From contig NZ_CAJZFJ010000014.1 in assembly GCF_915070105.1 (NCBI RefSeq), positions 1 to 36,531 on the forward strand: 36,531 nt of DNA. Direction: 5' to 3'. Positions within the stretch are counted from its first letter, which is position 1. Each line of letters begins with the position of its first letter. The notes under the pieces are model-generated. The model was given only the letters and a program-made list of their open reading frames with translations. It did no database searches and was not told the DNA's origin. Positions 17,594 to 25,658 of the stretch are shown piece after piece. This stretch comes from an uncultured Porphyromonas sp. GTDB taxonomy: Bacteria > Bacteroidota > Bacteroidia > Bacteroidales > Porphyromonadaceae. The translations under genes were made by a program, and so were the position numbers.

Positions 17594-18595
17594 TTAGTTC
17601 TTAGGATCGTAAGCCCACTTGACGTAGACGGCACCCCAAGTGAAGCCTGCACCGAAGGAGGTGAGGATGAGGTTATCGCCCTTATGGAGCTTCTTCTCGA
17701 ATTCCCAGAGACAGATAGGTATAGTAGCCGAGCTGGTGTTGCCTCGGTACTCGATATTGATCATCACACGATCCATAGGCACCTGCATCTCACGTGCTAC
17801 AGCGTCGATGATACGGAGGTTGGCCTGGTGAGGTACTACCCAGGCGATATCGTCGTAGCTGAGGCCATTGCGCTCCATCACGAGGTGGCAGCTGGAGGAC
17901 ATCCCCTTGACGGCCTGCTTGAAGACTGCAGCACCCTCCTGATAGACATAGTGCATCCGTGCATCTACGGTCTCGTGCGAGGGGGGACAAGCCGAGCCGC
18001 CAGCCTTCATGATGAGGTTGCTCTTCCCCACCCCATCGGTACGGAAGTAAGCATCCAGCACTCCCATGTGCTCCTCGGTGGGCTCAAGCAGGACACAGCC
18101 TGCACCATCACCGAAGAGAGGGCAGGTAGCTCGGTCTGTATAGTCCGTGACAGCCGACATCTTCTCCGCAGCGATGACGAGCACACGCTTGTAGCGGCCC
18201 GAGCGGATGTAGTTCGCTCCAGCCTCTAGGGCGTAGATGAAGCTAGGGCAGGCAGACTGTAGGTCGAAGGTGAAGGCATTCACACAGCCAGTCTCATGGG
18301 CTACGATCGAGGAGGTCGTGGGGAAGTGGTAGTCAGGGGTATTAGTGGCGAGGATAATACCATCGATCGTCGCTGGATCGATGTTATTACGCTGGAAGAG
18401 ATCCTTGACCGCCTGGATACCCAGATACGAAGCCCCCTTGGTGGGGTCCTTCAGGATACGGCGTTCGCGTATCCCTACACGGGTCATGATCCACTCATCA
18501 TTCGTATCGACCATCTTCTCGAGGTCGGCATTAGTCAGCTTATCTTCGGGGAGATAACCTCCTACAGCCGTAATAGCTGCGTTGATGACACTCAT
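17594..18595 (-). CDS. fabH: 3-oxoacyl-ACP synthase III (FabH)
   Basis: FabH condenses acyl-CoA with malonyl-ACP to start type II fatty-acid synthesis in the cytosol. The 333-residue protein has the catalytic triad: C116 (DLQSACPSF), H256 (VVPHQAN) and N286 (YRGNTSSA). Thiolase-fold motifs such as FGDGAGCVLL are present. It lies 136 nt after rpmF, with the rpmF terminator in between; TATCTTCG, near the TAnnTTTG consensus, occurs at 18669-18676 and may be a weak promoter of its own. plsX, which often lies between rpmF and fabH, is absent here. Confidence 0.96.
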   Translation of the reverse strand: MSVINAAITAVGGYLPEDKLTNADLEKMVDTNDEWIMTRVGIRERRILKDPTKGASYLGIQAVKDLFQRNNIDPATIDGIILATNTPDYHFPTTSSIVAHETGCVNAFTFDLQSACPSFIYALEAGANYIRSGRYKRVLVIAAEKMSAVTDYTDRATCPLFGDGAGCVLLEPTEEHMGVLDAYFRTDGVGKSNLIMKAGGSACPPSHETVDARMHYVYQEGAAVFKQAVKGMSSSCHLVMERNGLSYDDIAWVVPHQANLRIIDAVAREMQVPMDRVMINIEYRGNTSSATIPICLWEFEKKLHKGDNLILTSFGAGFTWGAVYVKWAYDPKN

Positions 18596-18684
18596 AGTTT
18601 TTATTTCTGATATACTTCTTTTGTATCGAAGAGCTTGAAGCCCCTTCGCGTCTGTAAAAATATCGGGTACGAAGATACGAAAAA

Positions 18685-18708
18685 AGCCCCAAAGGTCTCT
18701 TTGGGGCT
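18685..18708 (-). terminator. Intrinsic terminator after rpmF
   Basis: A 10-bp perfect stem (AGCCCCAAAG at 18685-18694 with 18699-18708) has a 4-nt loop and is followed on the minus strand by a run of six or more T. It lies 24 nt after the rpmF stop. Confidence 0.85.
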
Positions 18709-18731
18709 CTCTTCGTCTGTCAGACTACGTA

Positions 18732-18911
18732 CTACTGTGCCTGCTCCAGAGCTAGCTTGCCACGGTAGTAGCCACACTCACCACAGACGGTGTGGTAGAT
18801 GTGCCATGCGCCGCAATTAGCGCACTTAGCAAGCGTAGGCATAGCTGCCTTGTCGTGGGTACGACGCTTAGCGGTACGTGTCTTGGACTGTCTTCTTTTA
18901 GGATGTGCCAT
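18732..18911 (-). CDS. rpmF: 50S ribosomal protein L32
   Basis: This 59-residue protein starts at ATG 18911 (MAHPKRRQSKTRTAKRRTHD) and stops at 18732. The basic N-terminus is typical of L32. Two Cys pairs (CANC and CGEC) form the zinc ribbon of the zinc-binding L32 type. It follows yceD by 23 nt in the widely conserved yceD-rpmF pair and is closed by its own T-tailed terminator. Confidence 0.97.
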   Translation of the reverse strand: MAHPKRRQSKTRTAKRRTHDKAAMPTLAKCANCGAWHIYHTVCGECGYYRGKLALEQAQ

Positions 18912-18934
18912 AAATCTATTTTTGTTTTGAATTA

Positions 18935-19480
18935 CTAATCTCTCTTTAGTGCCTTGAGGGCTGCCCAGCGCTCATCTATACCATCCTCATCACGGGTGAT
19001 ACCCTCACCCTCACTTCCCTCTATGAGCTCTGCGGGCTCTACGCTATGAATGATCTGGAGCATCGAATCGTTGCATTGCCCGTCTTCGTGAAGGCGTTGC
19101 ACGGGGAGTGATAATACAATATCCTCGTACATCAGCCACTCTAGATCCAGTACACCGTCCTGCTCGCCCACGACAAGAATCTCGTCGCTCTCCTCTAGGT
19201 ACTCCTGTCCAAACTTTACGACCAGCTCCCTATCAGCCTCCACCACTACCTCTAGTGGGTCAAGGCATCTGTCGCAGGTCGTATCCACCACACCATCGTA
19301 GCTGAAGGCGAGGCTAAAGACATCGCCCGTACGGCGAAGGTCTAGGTGTACCTCTACCTCTCCACCCGTGATACCATTGGAGTCAATGCTCTGGAAGTAC
19401 CTATCCTCAAGGAGCCATGAATACTCGTGATCCCCTGCGGCGAGTGTCCTTAGATTGAGCTTATACTGGTCGGTATGCAT
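18935..19480 (-). CDS. YceD / DUF177-family protein
   Basis: YceD family proteins sit just upstream of rpmF in many bacteria and are linked to 23S rRNA or large-subunit maturation. The 181-residue protein shows the family CDRCLDPL motif near the middle and an acidic C-terminus. The frame is open up to 19528, but the start at 19480 (MHTDQYKLNLRTL) is preferred, because the promoter at 19516-19546 puts the transcript start near 19510. Cotranscribed with rpmF. Confidence 0.88.
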   Translation of the reverse strand: MHTDQYKLNLRTLAAGDHEYSWLLEDRYFQSIDSNGITGGEVEVHLDLRRTGDVFSLAFSYDGVVDTTCDRCLDPLEVVVEADRELVVKFGQEYLEESDEILVVGEQDGVLDLEWLMYEDIVLSLPVQRLHEDGQCNDSMLQIIHSVEPAELIEGSEGEGITRDEDGIDERWAALKALKRD

Positions 19481-19515
19481 CGGATATACTCTAGCTGGTA
19501 GCGTAAAAATCTTCG

Positions 19516-19546
19516 CAAAGATACACAAAAGACCCCATACCTACAA
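19516..19546 (-). promoter_or_regulatory. yceD-rpmF promoter, overlapping upstream terminator
   Basis: On the minus strand TTG (19544-19546) is followed after exactly 20 nt by TATCTTTG (19516-19523), matching the Bacteroidota consensus. The -33 TTG lies in the loop of the vanW-gene terminator (19530-19562), so the two elements share DNA. Confidence 0.75.
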
Positions 19547-19562
19547 GATAAGTATAGGGTCT
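19530..19562 (-). terminator. Terminator of the lipoprotein-vanW unit
   Basis: On the minus strand AGACCCTATAC pairs with GTATGGGGTCT around an 11-nt loop, with one mismatched position, and is followed by TTTTGTG. It lies about 42 nt after the vanW-like gene stop. Confidence 0.75.
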
Positions 19563-19603
19563 CGTGCCAAAGTCGTTAAGATCTCTTCACATGCCAGCTA
19601 GGG

Positions 19604-20449
19604 CTATCCCGCTCCCTCCCCCGAGGGCACCTTCGTCCCGTAGGGTGGGCTAAGGATAGGACTGTACATCATGATAGCGTGGTTCTCCACGAGCAGTTGC
19701 TCGCTCGTCGTCCCATCGGGATAAGTGGTAATGCGTACGATCCTATTGTGTCGTGTGTAGCCACCCCACATCTGTTGTACCACACGGTGATCTCGCTCCT
19801 CGACATGGTAGCTACAGGTGTGCCTTCCCTCCGTGCTCAGGCGACCCCACAGGTAGGTATCGTCCATCCAGAGCTCGAGGTAGAAGGGCTGATCCGTGTC
19901 GTTACGAAAGCGGAAGTCTATATAATTATAGGAGAGGGTCGCTCCCGCCCCGAAGGGTACCAAGCGATGGACATCGGGGAAGACATCGAAGGTGTGGCGG
20001 TGACGCTCCGTGATGGTAAGCGGGCTATGTGCCACGAGCCAGAAGAGCAGGTTACCTAGCTGACAAAGCCCCCCTCCGATCCCCTTGCGAATCTGTCCCT
20101 GATGCAGCACCAAGCCCTCCAGATAGCCCTTAGCCTTAGAGGTGCGCCCGACGCTACGCCATACCGAGCAAGTCTCTCCGGGGCAGATACGCATCCCGTC
20201 TAGGTGAGCGATCGCTAGGCGAAGATTGGTACGCTTATTCTCCTGCAGGTACATATCCACATCCTTCAGTGGGCGAAGGATCAGCGAATGATGCTCCATG
20301 AGGGGGTAGAGCTGCTCCTGGGGCGGGGAGAGACGTGCCCAGCGTGTCCCCGAGGCGAGATCCTCCACCTTGCGTCGGAGGATATAGTACTCCCGCCCGA
20401 GACGTCGCCTTAGGTCTCCTCGGATGAGAGGTTGGTCAATGTAGTCCAT
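19604..20449 (-). CDS. VanW-like protein
   Basis: The 281-residue protein carries the VanW-family core: GYLEGLVLHQGQIRKGIGGG then LCQLGNLLFWLV, followed by HTFDVFPDVHRLVPFGAGA and YNYIDFRFRN. VanW domains were first noted in vancomycin-resistance clusters, but their biochemical role is not established. This chromosomal copy has no van genes nearby and says nothing about resistance. No signal peptide is seen. It starts 14 nt after the stop of the third-in-line lipoprotein (20464), so it is probably cotranscribed with that gene. Confidence 0.85.
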   Translation of the reverse strand: MDYIDQPLIRGDLRRRLGREYYILRRKVEDLASGTRWARLSPPQEQLYPLMEHHSLILRPLKDVDMYLQENKRTNLRLAIAHLDGMRICPGETCSVWRSVGRTSKAKGYLEGLVLHQGQIRKGIGGGLCQLGNLLFWLVAHSPLTITERHRHTFDVFPDVHRLVPFGAGATLSYNYIDFRFRNDTDQPFYLELWMDDTYLWGRLSTEGRHTCSYHVEERDHRVVQQMWGGYTRHNRIVRITTYPDGTTSEQLLVENHAIMMYSPILSPPYGTKVPSGEGAG

Positions 20450-20463
20450 ATATGATTGTGTCC

Positions 20464-21072
20464 CTAGGACTTTTTGCGGTGGAAAGAGAGGGGTACACCA
20501 TCGGTCGCCCTCATACTCAGGACGCCGTCCTTCACCTTGATGTCATTACCGAGGTCTTCGAAAGCAGATGCCCCTAAGCTCTCACGCATACCCTCCTTGA
20601 CACTCTCCTCCATCTCCTTCTTGATCTTTTCGTAGGCCTCTTGGATAGCCTGTTCATCTTTATCCTTGGCCTCCTCTCGGAGGAGATCGAGGCATGCCTT
20701 ACCATTGATGAGGTATTCGAGGAGCTCGACTCGGGCAGCAGCCTGATCGAGCGTGAAGGAAAGTCTGCCGCCGAGTATGCTGTAGGTAAGAGGTTCGGCA
20801 AAGGCAAGGCGTAGGTCGATCACCATACCATCCATCTTTGATGTCATGGTGTACTCTAGGTTGAGGACGCCCTGTTTCTCATCGTTGAATATGAAGTTAT
20901 AGGAATGGAACTTTGCCCGCCCATTTGTGATCCGCTCTAGCGCCTTTAGGGTGCTGGGATCCCCCTCCCACTCCCCAAGGATATCCTTGCGGAGCGAGGA
21001 GTCGTTGCACGAGCCTAGCCCCACGAGGGCTAGGAGCAAGCATAGGATGCTTCCAAAAGTGAGTCGTTTCAT
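20464..21072 (-). CDS. Tandem paralogous lipoprotein, copy 1
   Basis: The 202-residue lipoprotein has signal MKRLTFGSILCLLLALVG and lipobox LGSC (Cys22). The mature N-terminus, SLRKDILGEWEGDPSTLKAL, resembles the first strand of lipocalin-like domains (weak inference). A central beta part is followed by a charged helix (DEQAIQEAYEKIKKEMEESV) and a C-terminal strand ending SFHRKKS. It is close to copy 2 along its full length and more distant from copy 3. Family not recognised. It directly precedes the vanW-like gene. Confidence 0.85.
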   Translation of the reverse strand: MKRLTFGSILCLLLALVGLGSCNDSSLRKDILGEWEGDPSTLKALERITNGRAKFHSYNFIFNDEKQGVLNLEYTMTSKMDGMVIDLRLAFAEPLTYSILGGRLSFTLDQAAARVELLEYLINGKACLDLLREEAKDKDEQAIQEAYEKIKKEMEESVKEGMRESLGASAFEDLGNDIKVKDGVLSMRATDGVPLSFHRKKS

Positions 21073-21362
21073 TGTGCTCTAGTAGTTGAGTGTTCGTAGT
21101 GAGTATTCTTGTTCTCCTGTAAGGGTATATCTATAGATCCTACAGCGAACGAAGGGTCTACGAATGACACCTAGTGAGGAGGCAGAGCCTCTCTCATAGA
21201 GGGACAAGACCTACTAAGCATACCACAGAGGTGCACCCCTCAGCCTCGTGGCTAAGGCTACAACACCCCTACCTGCGACGTCGCCCCATCCCCCCTCTGG
21301 ATGAGAGGCTAGCCTGTAGGGCCTACCCTCTATCGGTAGGTATCCCGATGAGGTCGTAGCAC

Positions 21363-21971
21363 CTAGGACTTTTTGCGGTGGAAGGAGAGGAGTACTTGAT
21401 CCTCATCCTTCATCGTCATGATGCCGTCCTTCACCTTGAGGTCATTACCGAAGGCTTCACCTCCAGCTTCCACAAAGCCTTCGAGCATACCCTCCTTGAC
21501 ACTCTCTTCCATCTCCCTCTTCATTTTCTCGTAGGTATCTTGGATGAACTGCTCTTCTTTGCCCTCGGCTGCTTCACGGAGCACTTCGATGCATTCCTTG
21601 CCATTGATTAGGTATTCGAGAATCTCTGCCCGAGTAGCAGCCTGATCGAACTTGAAGGTAAGTCTCCCCCCAAGTATCTTGTAGGTGATCGGTGCTACAA
21701 AGGCAGGGCGCAGAGTCATCTCCTCTCCATCCACCTTGGTGCTGACGGTGTACTCAAAGTTGAGGACGCCATGTGTCTCATCGCTGAATGTGAAGTTAAA
21801 GGAATGGAACTTAGCCTCCCCATCTGTCATCTTCTCTAGGGCTACCATGGTGGCTGGATCGCCTTCCCACTCCCCGAGGATATCCTTGCGGAGTGAGGAG
21901 TCGTTACAAGAGCTGAGCCCTACGAGGGCTAGGAGCAAGCATAGGATGCTTACAAGACTGAGTCGTTTCAT
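21363..21971 (-). CDS. Tandem paralogous lipoprotein, copy 2
   Basis: The 202-residue lipoprotein has signal MKRLSLVSILCLLLALVG, lipobox LSSC and the same NDSSLRKDILGEWEGDP start as copy 1. Differences from copy 1 are spread through the mature part (FVEAGGEAFGNDLKVKDGIM against the copy 1 ending). The charged helix and SFHRKKS end are kept. It is followed by a 290-nt spacer before copy 1, in which no clear promoter was found; read-through from copy 3 is possible. Confidence 0.85.
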   Translation of the reverse strand: MKRLSLVSILCLLLALVGLSSCNDSSLRKDILGEWEGDPATMVALEKMTDGEAKFHSFNFTFSDETHGVLNFEYTVSTKVDGEEMTLRPAFVAPITYKILGGRLTFKFDQAATRAEILEYLINGKECIEVLREAAEGKEEQFIQDTYEKMKREMEESVKEGMLEGFVEAGGEAFGNDLKVKDGIMTMKDEDQVLLSFHRKKS

Positions 21972-22241
21972 TGTTCTCTAGATGTTTAGTGTTCGTAGTT
22001 AGTATAGTTGTTCTCCAGTAGGAACAAATCCTCAGCCCCAGCAGTAAGCGAAGGGGCTACGAGTGATGCTCCGTGAGGAGATCGAGCTTCTCTTATGAAG
22101 GTGCGAGACGTGCCAGGTGTGCCCCCTAGGTGAGATCCTAGCCCCTGTAAGGAAGGCTACAAAACTCCTTCCCGATACGTCTCCACTGATCCTCCTAGAT
22201 GAGGGGCAGGTCTGTAGAGCCCCTCCTATCAGTATGTATCG

Positions 22242-22868
22242 CTATGGTGCCGTAGCTTCCTGGGACTTATTGCGGTGGAAGGTGAGGGGTATCTTTCCCC
22301 CTTGCTTGAGCGTCAGGATATCGTTCTTCACGCTAGCGTCATAACTATAGGTTATCTCCAAAGGAGTCCCGATCTGCCTGCGAACGTCTTCCTCAACTAA
22401 CTCTTTTAGCTGCTCCGTTACTGTATCGTAGGCTCTTTGGAGGGCTGCTTCACCTTCCCCCTCAACATCCTGGGCAACTACATCTTTATAATTCTTGCCG
22501 TTGATAAGACATTCAAGGATCTCGACTTGGACAGAATCCTTATCAAACCTGAAGGAAAGCCCATCACCATAGACGTTGTAGATAATCGGAACTTCGATAG
22601 CTACACGTAGGTACACCTCCTCTTCCTCCTCCCGCAAAGTGAGCGTTTTCCCAACCTTGATCAATCCTCGATTCCCGTTATCAAACTTCCAGTCAAAGGC
22701 ATAAATCTTCGTTTGTCCTCCTCCCATCCATTCTAGGTTCTTCAAGATCTTAGGATCACCTGTCCACTCCCCGAGGATATCCTTGCGAAGTGTGGATTCG
22801 CCACAAGAGCTGAGCCCCACAAGGGCTAGGAGAAAACATAGGATACTTACAAGGCTTAGTCGCTTCAT
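22242..22868 (-). CDS. Tandem paralogous lipoprotein, copy 3
   Basis: The 208-residue lipoprotein is the first and most divergent of the three. Signal and lipobox are almost the same as copy 2 (MKRLSLVSILCFLLALVG, LSSC), but the mature part differs (STLRKDILGEWTGDPKILKN, then an acidic EEEEEVYLRVAIEV segment). It ends SFHRNK-like with five extra residues. It has a TAnnTTTG box upstream at 22915-22922 and probably heads the set. Confidence 0.85.
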   Translation of the reverse strand: MKRLSLVSILCFLLALVGLSSCGESTLRKDILGEWTGDPKILKNLEWMGGGQTKIYAFDWKFDNGNRGLIKVGKTLTLREEEEEVYLRVAIEVPIIYNVYGDGLSFRFDKDSVQVEILECLINGKNYKDVVAQDVEGEGEAALQRAYDTVTEQLKELVEEDVRRQIGTPLEITYSYDASVKNDILTLKQGGKIPLTFHRNKSQEATAP

Positions 22869-22914
22869 TGCTTCCTGATAGATTATTTAGTGTTCATAAA
22901 CGAGGTCGCTTCCA

Positions 22915-22922
22915 CAAAGGTA
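22915..22922 (-). promoter_or_regulatory. Putative promoter of the lipoprotein set
   Basis: TACCTTTG on the minus strand matches TAnnTTTG and lies 46 nt before the ATG at 22868. No TTG at the -33 spacing. Copies 1 and 2 have no comparable box. Confidence 0.45.
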
Positions 22923-22948
22923 GCGAACTTTCACTGATACACTTTATA

Positions 22949-23009
22949 GAGCTACACATGCTACTTATATTAGAGCTATGCATACTACAGAATAGAGCTA
23001 TATATGCTA
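22949..23009. repeat. Three AGCTA-TGCTA imperfect repeats
   Basis: The 15-mers GAGCTACACATGCTA (22949) and GAGCTATATATGCTA (22995) lie 46 bp apart, with a third relative, AGAGCTATGCATACT, between them near 22972. The step is about 23 bp with a 1-nt wobble. Each has short AGC and GCT (or AG and CT) inverted ends. They stand next to the palindrome array at 23028. Confidence 0.5.
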
Positions 23010-23027
23010 CAGAATGGGGAGCGTAAC

Positions 23028-23111
23028 GGTCTCGGTAACATCGCCACCTTCACCTATCATAGGTGGTAGCATTCACCTATCATAGGTAACCACGACCACC
23101 TATGATAGGTG
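23028..23111. repeat. 23-bp-register palindrome array (4 units)
   Basis: Three near-identical 15-bp palindromes stand at 23051 (CACCTATCATAGGTG), 23074 (last base A) and 23097 (CACCTATGATAGGTG). A diverged unit at 23028 (GGTCTCGGTAACATC) matches GTTCTCGGTAAGAGC of the 12194 unit at 12 of 15 positions. All spacers are exactly 8 nt. The array lies between divergent genes (lipoprotein copy 3, minus; DUF4298 gene, plus). Confidence 0.85.
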
Positions 23112-23294
23112 ATTAGAGAGGAAGTACCACGACCGACACGAAGGGAAAAGGTTCCATTTAATACACACAACGGCACGCACTCAATGAGGGTAGAATACTA
23201 ATACACAGAGAGAAAAGTAGAAGCCACGGAGACGACACGAGACAATCTGACGAAAATTTTCAGCTGAGGTAGTGGATACTTTATATTAAATATG

Positions 23295-23302
23295 TACTTT
23301 TG
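23295..23302 (+). promoter_or_regulatory. Putative promoter of the DUF4298 gene
   Basis: TACTTTTG matches TAnnTTTG in an AT-rich stretch. It supports the ATG at 23328 as the start, since the earlier in-frame ATG at 23292 lies upstream of the predicted transcript start. The -33 element is not clear. Confidence 0.45.
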
Positions 23303-23327
23303 CTATAAGGTTAGATTAGTTAGGAAT

Positions 23328-23669
23328 ATGGAAGCAAAACGCATCGAGCGTATACGCCTAATGGAATCAGCTCTAAACCGCTGGATCGAACTCGGCAACG
23401 AGGGCGAAAAGCTACTCTTTGCCATGCAAGAAGCAATCCCTCAGCTCGAGGATCTCATCACTTATTATAGTTCTACCGACTGGTTCATTGACAAGGAAAG
23501 CAGTGACCGCAACGAGTTCCCAGAGGATCTACTCTGCGGGGTACTCAGCGAGGACGCTGTCTTCGATGTACTGACCCAGCTGCACGGACTCCTACAGATG
23601 ACCCGCGAGATAGAGGCTCACATGCGCGAGGTACCACGAAGGGATACTTTGCCACCCATTCCCGACTGA
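23328..23669 (+). CDS. DUF4298-family small protein
   Basis: With the start at 23328 (MEAKRIERIRLMESALNRW) the protein has 113 residues. It is helical and acidic, with the motif LLITYYSSTDW-like (LITYYSSTDWFIDKES) and DLLCGVLSEDAVFDVL typical of DUF4298, whose function is unknown. No signal peptide. It is followed by glnA after 52 nt, with no clear promoter in between, so the two may form one transcript. Confidence 0.75.
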   Translation: MEAKRIERIRLMESALNRWIELGNEGEKLLFAMQEAIPQLEDLITYYSSTDWFIDKESSDRNEFPEDLLCGVLSEDAVFDVLTQLHGLLQMTREIEAHMREVPRRDTLPPIPD

Positions 23670-23721
23670 CCAAACCCCACGAACAAACTCTACATACAAT
23701 TCAAACTACTCACAACGAACT

Positions 23722-25221
23722 ATGGAGTACATCCTAAACCCTATCGCACGGGCCATAGGGAAGCAGCCCGAAGCCTTCACCAAGGCCGACATCATCAAGT
23801 ATATCGTGGATCAAGATATCCATGCCGTGAACTTCCGCTACACCGGTGGTGATGGTCACCTCAAGGAACTCAACTTCATTATCCAAGACCTTGAATACCT
23901 TGACGAGGTACTCTCCTCAGGAGAACGCGTAGATGGCTCGAGCCTCTTCCCCGGAGTCATGGAGGCAGGCTCCTCCGACTTGTACGTCGTACCTCAGTTC
24001 TCATCGGCCTTCATGGACCCCTTCACAGCTGAGCCTACGATTAGCTTCTTCTGTGCGTACATGGACAAGGATGGTCAGCCCCTTTCCTCCGCCCCAGACC
24101 AGATACTTCACCGTGCAGCCAAGGCCTTCCGTGAAGTAACAGGTGGACTGGAGTTCCACGCTATGGGCGAACTCGAATACTACGTCATCAGCCCCAAGGA
24201 AGAGAACTATGCAGCGGTCGATCAGCGTGGCTACCATGAGATGTCTCCCTTCAGCAAGCAGATCGAGTTCCGCACACAAGCTATCCGACTGATCGCCGAG
24301 TGCGGCGGACATATCAAGTACGCTCATGGTGAGGTGGGTAACTTTAGTACTGATGAGTACAACTACGAGCAGAACGAGATCGAATTCCTGCCTGTCCCCG
24401 TAGAGCGTGCAGCACAAGACCTACAGCTCGGTAAGTGGATCCTCTTCGAGCTCGGCTGGCGTATGGGACTCAACGTTACCTTTGCTCCTAAGATCATCGT
24501 GGGTAAGGCAGGTAGCGGCATGCACGTGCATACCAAGATCGTAGATAAGGAAGGAAATAACTGCTACGTACACGCAGACGGCTCCCTAACCGACATCGCA
24601 CACAAGGCTGTGGCTGGTATGATGAGTCTTGCCTCTTCCCTCACTGCCTTCGGGAACACCAACCCCACATCCTACCTCCGACTTGTGCCACACCAGGAGG
24701 CACCTACCACCGTATGCTGGGGTGACCGTAACCGCTCAGCCCTCGTACGTGTGCCCCTAGGATGGAGTGCAAAGGTCGATATGTGCAGTATCGTCAATCC
24801 CCTAGAAAAGCCAGAGAACAAGCGATACACGGGCAAGCAGACCATCGAGTTCCGTGCCCCAGACGGATCAGCGAATATCTACCTGCTTCTAGCTGGTATC
24901 ACCACCGCAGCTCGCCATGGCTTCGAGCTCCCCGATGCACTAGAGCTTGCTAAGAAGACCTATGTATCGATGAACATACATAAGAGTGAATTCGCTGACA
25001 AGCTTTCGCACCTCGACAGCCTACCTGCCTCTTGTATCGCCTCAGCCGATCGCCTAGAGAAGGATCGTGCTATCTACGAGGCCCTCGGCGTCTTTGACCC
25101 GCTGACCATCGATGGCTTGATCCGTCATCTACGCAGCTATCAGGACGGAGACCTCCGAGACAAGGCACAGGCAGACCCTGTCTTCCTCAAGGAGCTCGTT
25201 GATCGCTTCTTCTACTGCTAA
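23722..25221 (+). CDS. glnA: Glutamine synthetase
   Basis: This cytosolic enzyme makes glutamine from glutamate, ammonia and ATP. The 499-residue product has the GSI-like order: N-terminal beta-grasp part with VDGSSLFPGV (near residue 72), the catalytic-domain ELEYYV and NEIEFLP segments carrying metal-binding Glu residues, the ATP-binding GKAGSGMHVHTK, NRSALVRVP, and EFRAPDGSANIYLLLAG. I could not identify an adenylylation site. It is followed by a strong terminator. No P-II gene, transporter or glutamate synthase lies beside it. Confidence 0.95.
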   Translation: MEYILNPIARAIGKQPEAFTKADIIKYIVDQDIHAVNFRYTGGDGHLKELNFIIQDLEYLDEVLSSGERVDGSSLFPGVMEAGSSDLYVVPQFSSAFMDPFTAEPTISFFCAYMDKDGQPLSSAPDQILHRAAKAFREVTGGLEFHAMGELEYYVISPKEENYAAVDQRGYHEMSPFSKQIEFRTQAIRLIAECGGHIKYAHGEVGNFSTDEYNYEQNEIEFLPVPVERAAQDLQLGKWILFELGWRMGLNVTFAPKIIVGKAGSGMHVHTKIVDKEGNNCYVHADGSLTDIAHKAVAGMMSLASSLTAFGNTNPTSYLRLVPHQEAPTTVCWGDRNRSALVRVPLGWSAKVDMCSIVNPLEKPENKRYTGKQTIEFRAPDGSANIYLLLAGITTAARHGFELPDALELAKKTYVSMNIHKSEFADKLSHLDSLPASCIASADRLEKDRAIYEALGVFDPLTIDGLIRHLRSYQDGDLRDKAQADPVFLKELVDRFFYC

Positions 25222-25238
25222 GCATCCGGACTATACGG

Positions 25239-25281
25239 GAAGCCCCCCAAGTGCTCACTGGCACTTGGGGGGCTTCTTTTT
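25239..25281 (+). terminator. glnA terminator
   Basis: A 16-bp perfect stem (GAAGCCCCCCAAGTGC at 25239-25254 with 25261-25276), 6-nt loop, then TTTTT. An outer pair ATACGGG/CCCGTAT (25233-25239 and 25283-25289) encloses it. Confidence 0.93.
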
Positions 25282-25308
25282 ACCCGTATGGGCTTATTAG
25301 GTACTTCG

Positions 25309-25596
25309 CTAGAGTCCCTTATGCTTCTCTAGCTTACGCTTGAGGACATCTATACAAAGGTCGATTGACTCCTCGAAGGAGTTACCGATCTTCTCTACGT
25401 AAAAGTCGGGGCCACTTACCTTGAGCTTGATGGATGCTTCCTTATTATTAGATACTTCCGGCTTCGTCACCTTCAGGATAACTTCTGCTCCTTGGATGTC
25501 ATCGGCGAAGCGGTTGAGCTTCTCTAGCTTTTTCTGGATAAACTCCTTGAGCTGTACGGTAGCTTCAAAGTGGAGGGCTTGAATTCTGATGTCCAT
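25309..25596 (-). CDS. hpf: Ribosome hibernation-promoting factor (short HPF/RaiA)
   Basis: HPF family proteins bind the 30S decoding region in slow growth and cause ribosome hibernation. The 95-residue length matches the short form without the C-terminal dimerisation domain. Family pattern is visible: MDIRIQALHFEATVQLKEFI, KLEKLNRFADDI, EVILKV, EASIKLKVSG, SFEESIDLCIDVLKRKLEKHK. It has its own well-matched promoter and a leader of about 95 nt beginning with a hairpin. Confidence 0.92.
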   Translation of the reverse strand: MDIRIQALHFEATVQLKEFIQKKLEKLNRFADDIQGAEVILKVTKPEVSNNKEASIKLKVSGPDFYVEKIGNSFEESIDLCIDVLKRKLEKHKGL

Positions 25597-25658
25597 AGTT
25601 CTTAGTTGTTTGTGTTCTCCCCTTACGAGGAGAGCGGTGAGACACTTAGAATGTAGTA

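Larger units (their letters stand above)
20464..22868 (-). repeat. Tandem triplication of a lipoprotein gene
   Basis: Three genes start at 21072, 21971 and 22868, a spacing of 899 and 897 bp. The intergenic segments (21073-21362 and 21972-22241) also look related in order and content, including a shared gene-end context (GGACTTTTTGCGGTGG near the stops). The repeat unit is therefore gene plus spacer, pointing to tandem duplication rather than independent acquisition. Signal-peptide codons are far more alike than the mature parts. Confidence 0.8.

Noticed and set aside
17516..18229. Open frame of 237 codons opposite fabH
   Set aside because: The fabH triad and length are fully convincing on the other strand, and this frame has no recognisable features.
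19604..20449. Vancomycin resistance cluster
   Set aside because: Only a VanW-like domain is present; no ligase, dehydrogenase, dipeptidase or two-component genes are nearby, and VanW domains are common outside resistance clusters.
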